A DNA stretch of 64,000 bases from Daphnia carinata (GCF_022539665.2 NC_081335.1:2480001-2544000); one strand, 5' to 3'; counted from the stretch's first letter, positions 1 through 12,990 are shown. Numbers and translations: made by a program. Notes: a model not told the origin generated them from the sequence alone.

Positions 1-413
1 GGAGTATTACGATTTTGTCGGCGCTTTTAACACTGCAAACAGATTCTTACGTCAGAAAGGCTACCCAAATCCAGAATTTTGTTTTATAATTTACTCCGCA
101 CCCATTGTAAGGTTAATAAAATTGCACCGTCACCCAAATTTACCTCCCCATCGTCAAAAATGTTTAAAAATTCAATCATAGTGTAATCGCATCAGTAGAG
201 TTTGTAAATTTTGAGAAATATCCCATGTCTCATTTCAAATGCAACCGGAAAAAAACGAAAGAAAAGAAGGAAAGAAAAAGAATATTTCTTTGCTTTCGTA
301 CAGTACCTTGATAGATGAAATGATTGATAGAGATAACGGGTGTCCATCTAGCGGGCGGATGACATATTACACCAGGTACCACTTTGGAACATCCTACAGC
401 TGTCAGGTGAGGG
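1..413. other. Intergenic, no gene seen
   Basis: AT-rich sequence lying downstream of the minus-strand TFIIE-alpha gene. The open frames here are short and have no recognisable domain. I see no RNA gene or repeat. Confidence 0.5.
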
Positions 414-2006
414 TTAATCGAGATATCCCATTCGTTCCATGTACTCTTGGTGAAGTTGGACGTAGGCATCCTTTTCAGATGGTGTCATCCGAGCAATCTG
501 CTCTGATGGAACTTCATGTACAGGGAATTCCATATCTCCCACTCGGACCATAGGGACGTCTTCTTCAGAATCGCTATCCATCAGCTCCACGTCGCCTGCA
601 AAGAAGGTAAACATGACCAACGTCTACAACATGAATTGGGATGACATTAAAGAGATCATCCTTACTGTCGTATTGGACTTGACGTTGTACAGTGTCAGTT
701 GCAGGGGTAATTTGTTCAAGCAGAGACCTGGCCGCCGCTTCATCGTCACTTGAATCACCAGGAACTGCAGCTTTTGTGCTTTGCTTTTCAAGTTCCATGA
801 GCACGGACATGATATCCTCTTGATTACGATTTTTCTCGGTAGTCTGGCTAGCTATTTCCATCTTGGAAAAAAAAAAAATTGCTAAGTAAACCCGTAAAAT
901 TGAAGAAATTGGAGGTTTCTGGCTCACCTCGTCGATTATGGCAGGTCCCGCAAGATTTTCACTACTGGTAGTTGCAACTTCGTTGTCGACCGTACTTTCT
1001 CTCATCCATATGGGTGCCTCCTTGCGAACTTCACCTTTCTTGACAACCGCTTCGCCGATAGTGACGTCGACCCGCTGTTCATCCAAACGGAAACCACCTT
1101 GTCTGGTTGCTTCGCCGGACCAGTTCTCTCCCAATGGCCCTTTAGACTTGATTTTACCGTCAGCATCTCTGTACAAAAATTACGAGAGGATCAAGATACG
1201 AAAATATAAGAACCATTTCTTAAGTAACCTTTGTAGATGGGATATATCTGTGGGTTCAGGTTCAAGCAAAGCTGGCGCGAGTTTTACGTCTTCCACCTCT
1301 CTTAGTAATTTGTAAAGGGGTTCCATTTGATCGTTGAATCGCGCCATAAGTTGGCGCGAATCTGTTTTGGGTACTGCTGACTCATCCTCTACAACGACAG
1401 CACCACAAAAGTTGCATTTGAATTCTCCAAAAGGATCGTTTGGGTTGAATAGTCTGTCGGCTTCTAAATCTGTAAAGTTCTTTTTACAACATGGACAATG
1501 GAAGCTTGCTCGACTTGTTGCATCTCTCTCAGATGTTTCCATTTTTTTTCTCATGTGATCCAGTTTATATTTGACAATATTGACAAAGATCTAGAACAAA
1601 TAAATTGGATAGTATCATTTTGATCTGCAAATATATTAGAATTATTTCATTGATGCAGACTTTGTAATTAATATAGTAATAGTTGACTTTTTGAGATTTT
1701 CCATCCACAGTTTCCATCTTAAGACGTGTTTGGAGAAACTTGTCACTCCTTAAAGTTGAAATCCGCCCCCTTAGCATTTTACGTTCAAATTTCAATAAGT
1801 CAGAAATGTCATCCTCTTTCATACCTGGACCCAGAAAACAATTAGTTTGCAATTTGCAGTTTTTACACTAGAAATATATACATACATGGATTTCTGACAA
1901 GCATGTCAACAATCAATGCGTCTTCAATGGTATAGAACGCCCTGGCAACCAGTCGGGCCAATTGTTTTAAACTACTAGGAACCTCATGGACGTATCCGTC
2001 ATCCAT
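414..2006 (-). CDS. GTF2E1: General transcription factor IIE subunit alpha
   Basis: TFIIE-alpha is a nuclear basal transcription factor that binds RNA polymerase II with TFIIE-beta and recruits TFIIH. The N-terminal exon (about 1888-2006) encodes the winged-helix start, and the next exon begins with [14 protein letters not shown]. The exon near 1180-1590 carries the zinc ribbon: two Cys-x2-Cys pairs (CPCCKK and CNFC), then DESAVPK and the [11 protein letters not shown] region typical of the family. The last exon ends in an acidic patch (DSDSEED) and the conserved MTPSEKDAY tail. I start at MDDGYVHEV because it leads directly into the conserved VPSSLKQL helix. An ATG at 2151 also exists but probably lies in a leader exon. 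The donor after INYK (GTCTGC) is weak but joins two exons that match the family without a gap. The final junction, near 620-660, is the least certain. Introns are about 50-80 bases. Confidence 0.9.
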
Positions 2007-2151
2007 TCCAGTATTGAGAATGCTGTAATTGTTAGAAATCAGCTAATTTTTCTGTTTGGTTTGTATAAACATTTGAGTCTAAAGTAAGCAACATAAAACA
2101 ATTGCAAACATCGACTGCTATGCTAGCGGCCTTTCTGAGTCCTGACGACAT

Positions 2152-2624
2152 TGCCACTTATTTTCAGTGAATGTACCAAGAACTTGAAACTTGGCTTGGA
2201 AATTCCCCTGGTTGGAGATTCCTCTGGTTAACTGATGCACACTTAAAATCTTACAATCTCAACTTTTTTCCCTTTTTTATTCCATTAGTTGATTTTCCTA
2301 ATAAAATGTTTTTTGCCCCTTTTTTCTGAATACACTGATCTCATTCTAGTGCTAAATCTGGGAATCTCATGAACTTCACATAAAAAAAAAGAGTTCCATT
2401 GGCGTCGATTCCATCCATTACCTTCACGTAAACAACAGGTATTGCTTGAAATCAGGTGTGCACCACGTTTAGATATCCTGCTAGAAATCTCGCAGTGTGT
2501 GGGGTAAAAATTATGCCCCTAGTTGACGATGAGATCACATATGGTAGTTTACAATGAGCATAAAATATGGTACTTTCAAAAATAATCTTTTGAATGTGTT
2601 TCTACAAACAACTGTGGTATTTAT
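2152..2624. other. Intergenic, no gene seen
   Basis: AT-rich spacer between the upstream end of TFIIE-alpha and the 3' end of the next minus-strand gene. It should contain the TFIIE-alpha promoter. No long open frame or repeat is visible. Confidence 0.4.
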
Positions 2625-3268
2625 TCAAAGCTGATTACACCAGCAACGATCGGCAATCTTCCAAAAGTTTTCAAATGGCACAGCACCTATTGACATTTTA
2701 AAATTAAGATTTTGGTGTTGTGGTAGAATAATCTTTTCGGCCTCGAAACCTTTGCCTATTATCAAGCTGAATAAAAAAGGACAATGAATTGTAATCCAAT
2801 AAATTACTATGAATAAATTACAATTGAACGCTTGCATTCAAAGAATGATTTGCGTAGTTGATGACACTCCAATGGAACTGATGGGTGATTGGAAAGTAGA
2901 CATTCCCGCGGTGTTTTCTTTTCCTAAACGGCGAGAGGGTTTTACGATGATAGCTAGTAAAATGTTTTATACAAATTTCCTAATTTACATGTCTTATTCA
3001 CCTTCTTATAACAGTCTGTATTTTGAATACAAAATTTAAGGTCGTCACGCAATGCACTACAAGGTCTGGTATCGGCCAACTGTTCAGGTTCATAGAAACT
3101 CTGGGGCATTTTTCAACTATTTCATCAACGACGCACTGCGACAGAGAATTACAGTCTTTTTTTCGCAAAGTTACGTGACGAACTACTCTAGCCGGTTGCA
3201 ATAAAAAATATCGTCCGCTGTCGATGTAAACAACAGAATTACACACTAAACAGCATCCCTTTTGGCCC
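2625..3268 (-). CDS. 3' exons of an unidentified gene, possibly ASH/MSP-like
   Basis: Three minus-strand blocks join with good splice sites and consistent phase: about 3040-3268, about 2833-2960 and 2625-2768. The first starts after a TTTTAG acceptor and ends at AGAAG|GTGAAT. The second ends at CAATT|GTAATT. The third starts after TTATTCAG and ends in a stop followed at once by AATAAA. The joined protein has a beta-rich stretch, SVINYANHSLNASVQF then GKGFEAEKI, that resembles one strand pair of ASH/MSP domains of ciliary or centrosomal proteins. That resemblance is an impression, not a demonstrated match. A CCLVC motif lies at the upstream end. No start codon or first exon is found: the next gene upstream, SNRNP27, begins only about 170 bases away. 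This is either a gene with a distant first exon or a truncated remnant. Confidence 0.35.
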
Positions 3269-3434
3269 CTAAAATATAATTAGAAAAATTGTTGCCCGTC
3301 ATTCTTTTTTTTTTTATTGTTGTTAGTTCTTTTTTCAGCGTTTAAAAACAGTTTTGTAGATTGAAGTAAAAAAACAAATAAACAAACAAAAAATTGCAGT
3401 ATATATCACAAAAACCTGTTTATTCAATTTTCAA

Positions 3435-3989
3435 TTAAGCGATTGGATCAAGGGGTCGATTAAACCCTCCTTTCCTGTTCATGTACTGCCTATATTTGCG
3501 TTTTAAAACAACTTGAACAGTCCCATGCAAAGGTTCTTCATTGCCTTGGACATGTTTTCCTTTGGTAGTATCAAAACTGCCAAAACCCATTAGTTTCATC
3601 ATTTCAGCTTCTTCTTCTGTAGGATCAATAAATTCTTGTGATGTCACTGGTTTCCTCGTGACTAATTTGGCAGGCTTTTCTCTGGATCTGGAACGACTTC
3701 GTGATTTAGATTTTCTTGTCCTTCTATCCTTGCTCACTGATCTTTTTCTGCGTTCACGATCTCTCTCGTACTCACGATTTGACTTGCTTTGCTTTTCACG
3801 GTCTCTATCTCTATCACGGGGTTTTTCTCTATCCCTTTCACGATCCTTATCCGCTTTTCCACGATCTCTGTCCCGGTCGCGTCTACTTCTGTCTCTTGAA
3901 CGAGATCTTTCACGAATTTTGTCTCGCGACCTCGATCGTTGTCTTCTTCGGGATGATGGGGAAACGCTTCTTTCTCTTATTCTTCCCAT
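3435..3989 (-). CDS. SNRNP27: U4/U6.U5 small nuclear ribonucleoprotein 27 kDa protein
   Basis: A single uninterrupted frame of 184 codons. Residues 1 to about 110 are an arginine/serine and RD/RE dipeptide-rich domain typical of splicing factors. The last 60 or so residues are the conserved SNRNP27 domain: [15 protein letters not shown], then [19 protein letters not shown] at the C-terminus, almost identical to what is known of this family. The protein belongs to the nuclear U4/U6.U5 tri-snRNP, where it helps 5' splice-site handling before activation. The Met chosen (MGRIRERS) is the first in frame and fits the family N-terminus. No intron is needed. It is divergent from PYROXD1, with only about 370 bases between the two starts. 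Confidence 0.95.
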   Translation of the reverse strand: MGRIRERSVSPSSRRRQRSRSRDKIRERSRSRDRSRRDRDRDRGKADKDRERDREKPRDRDRDREKQSKSNREYERDRERRKRSVSKDRRTRKSKSRSRSRSREKPAKLVTRKPVTSQEFIDPTEEEAEMMKLMGFGSFDTTKGKHVQGNEEPLHGTVQVVLKRKYRQYMNRKGGFNRPLDPIA

Positions 3990-4362
3990 GTCAATTCCAA
4001 TGAGTTTCCTGTTTCATAGAATCGAGGCGTGCTGTTTTAAAATGCTCCTTCTCAGTTTACAAGTAGACAAATTGAAATATTACTACCGAGAAGTTAAAAG
4101 TCAACCTCATATAAAAGGTGGTGTTGAGCGTAAAACAAGACAAATCGATGCTGTGCGTCAAAAGTACGAATCCAAGGGTGTACTAAACAGCATGCCAAAA
4201 TTGTGCCCAAATCAAAACAAGAATTTTCAACACAACTCCGTCTGCTTGGCTGAAAATTATATTGTAAAAATTGCACAATCGTATGCCGTATGATAGTCGT
4301 CTCTGAGGTTGAAAACAATTTGAATGAGAAATTTGTAAAAATAGCTGTTCGCCGGTGTTGTA
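3990..4362. promoter_or_regulatory. Probable bidirectional promoter, SNRNP27 / PYROXD1
   Basis: The start codons of two head-to-head housekeeping-type genes lie about 370 bases apart, so both promoters must fall largely in this interval. I see no TATA box at a convincing distance from either start. A shared promoter is inferred from position only. Confidence 0.5.
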
Positions 4363-6099
4363 ATGGGGGATTTAAAACTTTTTGATTTTTTGGTGGTAGG
4401 AGGTGGCATTGCAGGAATATCAGCTATTGAACAGGTCCAAAGCTTAAGTTTTGTACACCAAGAATTGTTCCAACATACCACGTTGTATTTAGATTTGTCT
4501 TCGGATTCCGGAGTCTAGTGTATTATTGTTAACTGCCAGTGCCTTCGTCAAAATTGCCACAACAAAGTTAAGAATAACTTCTCATATAGAAGAACTGCAA
4601 ATTCAAGAGGAAGCAGTTAGAGATTTCCACAAAAGATATCCTAATGTAACTGTTATGATAGCCAAGTTGGAGACCATCTTCCCAGTGTCGTAATAATTTA
4701 TAACATTATGATGACTATGGTAAAAAAAAAATGTATCCTAAAATTTTTTCTAGGCACTCAATCAAAACCACAACCGGTGATACCTATGGATATAGGAAAA
4801 TCTGTATTTGCTCTGGCTCTGTTCCTAAGCTAGTGAATTTTGACAGCCCTAATATCATTGGATTAAGAGACACTGATTCAGCAGTAGATTTGAAACAAAG
4901 GTTGGAAAATTCAAAGCGCGTGTGTGTCCTCGGCAATGGAGGGATCGCTACAGAATTAATTTATGAACTGAAAAATATTGACATAATCTGGGTAATACGT
5001 GATAAATATATCGCATCCGCATTCGTTGATAGTGGAGCTGCTGAATTTCTAATGAACTGCGCAGATGCGGACAGGATTGGAGACCAGCCCTCCAAAGCTT
5101 TACGATATACTACTTCGTATATCGCTACCAATACCGGGAAAGACGTTCCGGGATGCGCTTTGGGTCCTAACTGGCACACAAACCTGGACCTCAGTGGCGC
5201 TCTCGCTAAGAAAAATGTTACAATTGAGTTCCAAACGTTTATTCAAAACGTAAAGGAAAAGAAGCCAGACTCTTACCAGGAAACTGATGAATGGCCCGTT
5301 TACGTTACTCTGAACAACGGTAAGATCTTCGGTTGTGATTTTGTAGTAAGCGCAACCGGAGTATCACCTTCGATACCAGAGATCAAGGTAATTGATCTGA
5401 GTTTAACAAGATTAAAAATGTATCAATTTCTTTTTAGCTCTGTTTTGCAATTATTTAGGAGGGCACGTCTTTTGAACTCGGAAAAGATGGAGGAATATTG
5501 GTGAATCAGTCCATGGAATCATCTGTCCAAGACATCTATGCTGCTGGCGACGTTTGCACGGTTAACTGGGATGTGGCTTTTCATTGGTTTCAGGTCAGTT
5601 TTTTTAAGTATAAGGTTAGAGTATTGACTTACTAACTTTTTAACAGATGCGGCTATGGTCTCAAGCACGACCAATGGGATCTTACGCAGGGATGTGTATG
5701 GCAGCCTCTCTTCTAAAGGAAGCCCCTCCACTACTTGATTTCAGCTTTGAACTGTTCACCCACGTTACTCGATTTTTCGGCTTTCGCGTCGTTTTGCTTG
5801 GGCTATTCAATGGGCAGAAGTTAGAAGGAAGATATGAAGCACTCGTGCGCGTGACAAAGGGTAAAGAATACAAATAGATTTTGTCGACTTTACAGTTTGA
5901 GGTAATTTCCTTGTTTTCTGAAGGTGTCGAGTATCTCAAGCTAGTTGTCCAGGATGGTAAGCTCCATGGTGCGGTACTTATCGGAGACACTGAAATGGAA
6001 GAGACATTTGAAAATTTAATTTTGAACCAACTCGACATTTCTCAGTATGGAGAAAATCTCTTGAATCCGGACATTGATATTGATGACTACTTTGATTAA
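4363..6099 (+). CDS. PYROXD1: Pyridine nucleotide-disulfide oxidoreductase domain protein 1
   Basis: FAD/NAD(P)H-dependent oxidoreductase of the class I pyridine nucleotide-disulfide family. In vertebrates it is a nuclear and cytoplasmic reductase linked to protection of the tRNA ligase complex and to myopathy. The first exon carries the FAD-binding [11 protein letters not shown] loop. A second Rossmann loop ([11 protein letters not shown]) lies in the long exon 3, followed by CALGPNWH, the ATG motif [10 protein letters not shown] and the FAD motif YAAGDVCT. The C-terminus ends [11 protein letters not shown] like its animal orthologues. Exons: about 4363-4434, 4492-4690, 4754-5387, 5460-5592, 5647-5860 and 5924-6099. 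The apparent stop at 5875 falls inside a 63-base intron (GTAAAG...AG); removing it restores the family reading TKGVEYLK. An AATAAA overlaps the stop codon, probably too close to serve as the main poly(A) signal. Confidence 0.95.
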
Positions 6100-6649
6100 T
6101 AAAAAGTCAATTTCAATGAGACTTGACCAAGCCAGGAAAGATTTCTGATGCAGGGTTTTTGCTCCAGCGTCTGTCTCGGTCTAAATGTTTTCGATTTTCT
6201 GGATATGTAAAATGTAATCATCGTTAAAGTTGGGAATTACACCAACTGTGGCACAAAAGGTGAATGTAATTCCATTCTGAAGTGTAAATAACAAAAGGAC
6301 TCACCACCTGGATCACTTGCCTGTATCAAATTGCTTCATTTTTATCCTTTCTCTGGAACACCAATTTTAAATATCGATTGCTAATGATACAGGAAACCAA
6401 AAGATTAATAATCGTGTAAGGAATAACAATAGAGCCATAAACATGTGATAATTTAAAAAATATATAGATTTAGGCATGCAAAACTTTTCAATTCACTACT
6501 TGAAGTCCCAATTTCACGAAGGTGCACGAGTATTACGACGGTTTCGCTCTGCGGGTTTTCAAAAAGAAAGTTCTGCCACTTACTAGACGAAGACTTAGTA
6601 AAATTAGGTCCATATGAGTCAAGTGGTTAATATTGTGAATCACAAATAA
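6100..6649. other. Convergent 3' intergenic region
   Basis: Lies between the 3' ends of PYROXD1 (+) and polymerase theta (-). It holds the 3' untranslated regions of both. No gene or repeat is visible. Confidence 0.5.
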
Positions 6650-9600
6650 TTAGCTTTTGTAGGGCTCCATTGTTCCCCATGTTTTCCCAGTTTTAATAGC
6701 TACTGGCAAGCGAATTTTCATTGGTATAGCCGTCTCCATGCAGTGCCGAACTATACGAGCAGCCCGTTCCATACTTTTAACGGGTACCTAAACAATGATC
6801 GAAATAAATAACGAAAAACAAGTCAGTCAATGGACTTATTACACTTACCTGGAAAAGCAACTCATCGTGTATTTGATGTACCAAATGAACATTAGCCAGT
6901 TTCTCATTCAATGAACGATTCAACAGAATCACGGCAGTTTTCACTAGATCTGCTGCTGAACCTTGAATTTTCGTATTCACTGCTTGCCGTTCCGCTTGAG
7001 CTGTTATAAAAATGAGAAGAATATAGAATTAAAATGCGTAAAAAAAGGTGCATTTGAATCAATACCTCTCTGAACTGCATTGCTGCTATTGATGGCTGGT
7101 AAGAATCTTCTTCTACCAAGGAGTGTAACCACAAAACCATTCGTGCGACACTGGTTAACTGTGTTTGTAATAAAGCTTTGTATACCTAAAAGGCAGTGAT
7201 TTCATCAGATTAGAAAGCTTAGGCTGTATCCAAAATGGACAATACAAACGAATAACTTACTAGGATACGTTGCGTGGAAAGTGTTAACAAAAAGTTGAGC
7301 TTCTTCTTCCCCAACTTCCAATTGTTCGGCCAAACTTTTACATCCCATGCCGTAAACAATCCCGTAGCAGATTTGTTTCGCTTGTTGCCTTTCATCGTCC
7401 GTGACTTCTTCTTGCTTTTTCTTTTTCCAAACCGATACAATGCCGCGGAAAACATCTCCATCGGGTTGGCTAAGAATTGAACAAAGACCAGAATCTTCAC
7501 TTAAATGCGCTAATATTCGCAATTCAAGCTGAGAATAATCCGCCGAAAGCAAGGTAGTTCCTACATTTGAAAAAAAGGGGAAGATTAATAATCGAAAGCA
7601 TTTCTTAGATAAGGACAATAAATTACCTGGAACAGCATAAAAAGCAGTTCTAACGTTGATCAGTCTGCTATCTGAAAGTAGAAAGGGTCTCGGAATGTGC
7701 TGCAAATTCGGTTGGACAATATTAACACGACCCGTAACGTTGCGGAATTCGCATTCTCCTGCTATCCGTTCAACTCCGTCAACGTGAAACGTCGATGCTT
7801 GTAATAACGGGCAGATGATGGTTTGGACAATAGCGCTGACTTTTCGAAATTCTACTACTAGTCTGGGTAGCGGATGGATTCGACCTAATTTGACTAAAGA
7901 TGTTTTGGTTGCAGAAGGTGGTTGGTATTTCTTTTTTAACGGGTTGATGAAGGACTGGGGATTTTTTTCTTCGATGCAGAGGTTCAATGACGCAATGATT
8001 TTAGATACTTCTTTGGAGCTAGTTAAAGAAAACTGACGGCCAGCTAAACGATGAGCTGTTTCTTCCAGCATTTTCAAATGCTCGCGCAGTGTCTGCAAAA
8101 CCGATTCACAAGTAGAACGGTCAAAAGCGATTCCAGTTTCTTCCATTTGCAACATCAGCATTACCAAAGGCATCTCCAACTCAGTCAAAGATTGCAATAA
8201 TTCGTATTGATGTAGGCGTTGCTTCATCTGATGGAAAATGTCTAACAGCGCACAGCATTCGTGTAGCACTTTCTCCCGGCCTCTATACGTCTTGCTAGGA
8301 GAACCTTGCTGACCGTACATCCTAACGAGTTTCTGCAGGCTAACGGAAGAGTTGGACGGTTCCAAAAGCCATTGACAAAGATCGACGTCACGAAACAGCA
8401 TTTCGTTGATCAAACGATGGCACAAGGATCTGAGGTCTCCTGTGGTCGATCGAATATCATAAATAATGAATTCAACTTTCAATCGAATGAGAGCTTCGAA
8501 CAAAGATTTCAGTTTGGAAACCTTTGCTACATCCAGACTAGAATCGAATCGCTCTCTGAGCTGGATATAGTTCACGTTCAGGCAGGACCAGGCTACAGCT
8601 AAGCCCAATATAGAATTTTTCTCCTTGTAGACTGTGATGGCCAAGCAATTTTGTCGTATCGTTTCCTTGATGAACAGTTCTAGCCGGGAACTTGTAGTGA
8701 TTTCATTAATCTTGAATTTTGGCAGAGGCAGACTGGACGGAATGATAGAGCTATCGTCAGAAGAGAAGGACAAAACAAGTGGAGACTGGCAAACAGAATG
8801 GGGTTGGAGAGGAGAAGCCAATGTGGTAGAGAGCTTGCTTTTTTTGTTTGCGAGTTTTCCGATGGATTGGTGAGGTGGAGGAGTAGCATCCAAGAACGAA
8901 ATGTCATCCGTAGACACTCGTCGTTTGAGATATTTTTCTAGTGGCTTTTCTGTTACCGGTGCCAATTTTTCTGCACAGGCAACAAAGGGGGGCGTCCTTA
9001 TGGTGTCAAACAATTCATCGTCGGACAATCTGAGACTCTCCAAAACTCCGGCAGCTTTAGTGAGTGGAGTGCGAGGCAGTGCCTGTACTACCGCTTGATT
9101 TGTGGGCGACTGATGTAACGTTTCGATTGCAAACGAATGTGAAGAATTTACTGATGACTCTGCAAACATGTCGGGTGTTATATCTGCTGGTTTTACATTT
9201 TCCTTCATTGCAGATTTTGTTTTGACTGGTGGTGTAGCAGTCTTCTGAGGAATTGGCGTATCTTCGACAATCGGCGTTGATGCTAGAGGAGAGTTAGCAG
9301 ATGACAATCTGATTGAAGTATTTTTCGCTATTGGACTAGGGAAATCTTTTGAAACAAGAGAAGGTCTTCTAAATTTCTCTTGAGATGGTTTCGGTAATGC
9401 TGGTTCACTCTTGACTTTATCGCCCCACTGAATTTTTACACCAAGTTCTAGCTGCAACAGCTTTCGAGCTTCGGCTACAAGATCATAAGCGTTGACATCA
9501 GTTTCACCCAATTTCTTGGCTTCTTCAGTTTCCTTTGCGCTCTTAAAAGGGCATGCGTTCTTCAACAACACTTCTATGTTTTCTGCAGCTGCTGTAGCTA

Positions 9601-12498
9601 CCGCCGATACGTTCGTTAAGCCGGCATCGTAAAGTAATCTTGCCGTGTGCGATAGCATGGATGGCAACCGCATCAAGTCACAAAGTTCCAGTTGTACACC
9701 AAAAAGCAATCGAGATTGGAAATGCTCAAGCAGAACATAGAGTGTGTTCCACCCCAGGCGATGACAAAAGATAGTGACCATTCCTAAATGATACATAAAT
9801 TTATATCAACGTTTGCTTTAAATGAATTCAATAATTTTAACAAACCAGCAAAGGTGGCCGTTTGCTGTTGCAATGATTGTAGGGTTCCTTTGTTCATTTT
9901 GTATGTTCGAGCCACGTCAGCCAAGCGGACTTCGTTCATTAACTCGTGAAGCGCAAGGGCTGTGTAGAAACGTCGATGGATCGCCATTTGTCGTGATTGT
10001 CGGGGCGCAGTTGTGGTTACCGTACCTTTCATAGCCCGTACCAGAAATCGCTCCTCTACACCTACCGCTTCTCCTACTCGCTTTTGGCTTTCACTCAGTT
10101 CTTCCCACAACGTGAGATAATGAAGCCAATCAATCTGCGTCATCTGGTCGGACACGTAAGTGGGTGTAATCTAGAAACAACTGGAAGTTAAATCTGTCCA
10201 AAAGACAAATAAATTACTAGTAATAAACCTGGTAAACTAGATGTAGATCACTATCTAGAATGAGGCCTCTTCTAGCTGTTTTCAGTTCGATTAAAAGATT
10301 CAAGCTCTCGTCTGGGGATAGTGATGAAGCCAGGCAGGCCAATCCCAGTTGGGTGGGTGTCAATCGTTCTTTTCCGTCCTCAACTGTTTGTCGGCGAATA
10401 AACTCGTTGCTCACTAACCAAGCAACACATGCTTGAATTGCCACATCTGGTACGTCATTCAAAACTGCTAGCAGAGTGCATGAAGCATACAATTTCAAAT
10501 CTTCTTCTGTAGAAGCTGAACCTGTAGCAATGACCTCTAACATTGCACGCTTCATACTAGAGCTAACAGCCATGGATGGATCGGTCGCCAATGTGGAATC
10601 TAACAGCAAACAGCTTTTTAAGGCCGGAGGAACAGCATTAAACATTCGTTGAACTTGATGCTTTTCAGAAGGTTGGCAGATGAGGTAACTGTTGAAATTT
10701 GGTTTGAAAAATAAATAGAAACAAAAATTGAAATTGTTTTATATGTTACCTATCACCGTCCGTATCCACACCGAAACGGCCGGCTCGCCCAATCATCTGT
10801 CTGTAGACTAGTGGGTCTATTACCGTTCCGTGGAACATGGGTGTACGAATGATGACTCGACGAGCAGGTAGATTAACGCCGGAAGAGAGAGTCGACGTGG
10901 CTACCAAAACGCGAATAACGCCATGTCGGAATGCAGCTTCAATATTTTCTCTTTCTTCGGACGTCAAGCCTGCATGATGGAAAGCCACACCAAAACGAAT
11001 CGTTTGACCAAGAACTGTATCTAATCCGGCAGGTGTAGCCTTTAGACGTTCAAGGACTTGAGCGAGTAAATCTCCTTTTAGCTGTTGGCGGAGAATGATA
11101 CCATAGTGGGATGTTGTGCTAGAGCCCAGGTTGAAGAATTCTGCGCTTATGTTCTGGGCCATCTTTTCGCACCAGTTTTTTGTCGGGCAGAAAATCAGAA
11201 CAGAATGACCATCTAGCATTGTTTCCAGACATAAATAAATTAGATGTTCAATGTCATTAGGGACAAGGCGGCTCGGATCAATCTTTCTTGCTAATCGGAA
11301 GTCAGGGTGGAAAATTTCGGTTCCAATTTTGATATGTTCTTTCAATGCGATTGGTCGGAAGTCTGTCCGGTAGAGATCTGCACGAAGCCATTTCGCAAGA
11401 ACTTCCAAGCTCGGCAAGGTGGCCGACATCCCTACTAGTTGAATTCGGGAGCGATTTCCATTCCGTGACGTGGCATAGAAAATTTTTGTTAACAATAATT
11501 CGAGAAGGAATCCACGATGAGAGTCCCCAATGAGATGAAGTTCATCGACCACAACTATGCCCAACTGATCGAGCGAGCCATCTTCAATTAGCCTATTGAT
11601 TAGGCTGTTTGCTTTTTCTATCGTGCAGATTGCTAAATCACAGTTTTTCAAGCCGCCGGGTGGGCTGCTGGATCCAGCGAAGCTCTCAACCCGAATGCCA
11701 ATATCCTCCGTGACGTATTTTAGAAATCGTGTTTTTTCCCGCGCAACAGCTACGAAAGGCAGTATATATATTGCTGTAACAACAAAATTGTCGAAGTGAA
11801 GTTAAAATTTTTTCCTTTTAACATTTTATGAAGTGATTACCTTTCTTTTTCAAATCTATTACAGTTTTTAGCATCAGCAATTCAGAAACTAGAGTCTTGC
11901 CAGATGAAGTAGGTGCACTATAGATCAAATTGCTTCCACTTAGCACCTTTCCAGTCTGGAGACATTCCACTTGCCAGGGGAATAATGTTGTTATTTTCTT
12001 TTCAGCATATTTCTGTATGACTGCTGAAGGAAGACCCCAATTGTGCAGCTGTAGTTTTAAAACTGAGCTGGAACGCAGACTGGCTCTGCGTAGACTAGCT
12101 GCTGAATTTGCAACTGGTGTAGAACATGACAGAGGGGAATGAGCAGAAACTGAAAGAGAATTAGTTTTGTGTTCCATTTCTGTAGAGGTTCCTGTTTTCA
12201 TTTCAGATGGATTTGAGCCCAACAATCCAGCAACAGATGTCAAGCAACTGACATTGGTATCTCTTGACAATCGATTACTTGAGGAGTGTGACAAGTTTGA
12301 AATTGGTTTAATTATCACAGCACTGGTCTCATCATCTGATGAAGAAAGATTTGAGTTGGCAAGTATGGATGTGTTGTTGGCAGACAGAGATGTAGAAGAT
12401 TCACGGTCTTCCACACGCTTAGCATTTGCCTCTAATAAACTTATCTCAGCCAATACTTGGCTCCCAATTGAGGGACCCCAACTTAAATCTATTGACAT
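6650..12498 (-). CDS. POLQ: DNA polymerase theta (helicase-polymerase)
   Basis: Nuclear repair enzyme for microhomology-mediated (theta-mediated) end joining of DNA breaks. It is the only animal polymerase fused to a superfamily 2 helicase. Exon 1 (11841-12498) contains a Ser-rich leader and the Walker A loop APTSSGKT. Exon 2 (10751-11773) has the DELH box (VVVDELHLIGDSHRG), the SAT motif GMSATLP, HHAGLT and motif VI QMIGRAGRFGVDTDG. Exons near 9780-10690 give the helical/ratchet region. The long exon (about 7626-9786) holds a short linker, the degenerate exonuclease-like domain and the start of the family A polymerase. Motif A is LLSADYSQLELR, the O-helix is AKQICYGIVYGMG and motif C is VHQIHDELLF, so the catalytic Asp residues are present. 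I estimate about 1,790 residues against about 2,590 in human, mostly because the central linker is short. The C-terminus ends VKSMERAAR...GTMEPYKS. Confidence 0.95.
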
Positions 12499-12990
12499 TT
12501 TGTTTAAATTAACTTATAAACTACGTTGCATGCAAATGAAATGGTAACAATCAAGCAAACATTTACACTTATTGTTTTCTTATCTATCTAGTAGATTTGG
12601 ACTATTGTTGTAGGCTATAAATAGTAGGAAGACAAAAGTAATCTATAGATATAGTCAAAAAGTGGCTCAGTGCAAGATTGGACCCAAAAGAATCATTGAA
12701 ACCAAATTAAAATATATACAAAGAAATGTCAAATACGTAAATACATTTAACCAAGCGAAAAATTTTATCAACAATCCACTTCTTCTCTAAACGTAAATAA
12801 ACTACTTTTTCGCCCCCCAACTCAGGTAATATTTACAAATTCCGTCGCCAATAAATTTGAAAGTTGAATTACAAATATCGCCTGCCAACTAAAGTCTGCG
12901 GTGCCATACCGAATAAATGTTGAACATGGCGTATTTACGGTTTACGCAATCCGCAGCCCCCACTATCCTGCACGGTAGGCTCCCCGTTTC
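12499..12990. other. Intergenic, POLQ upstream region
   Basis: AT-rich sequence upstream of the POLQ start codon and presumably its promoter. No open frame of note. Confidence 0.4.

Noticed and set aside
3541-4293. 250-codon plus-strand frame opposite SNRNP27
   Set aside because: It is the antisense shadow of the arginine-rich SNRNP27 frame. Its Leu/Ser/Arg composition is that of reversed RS/RD codons and it has no domain.
5875-5877. Apparent nonsense codon in PYROXD1
   Set aside because: It lies within a 63-base GT-AG intron (5861-5923); splicing restores the family reading TKGVEYLK.
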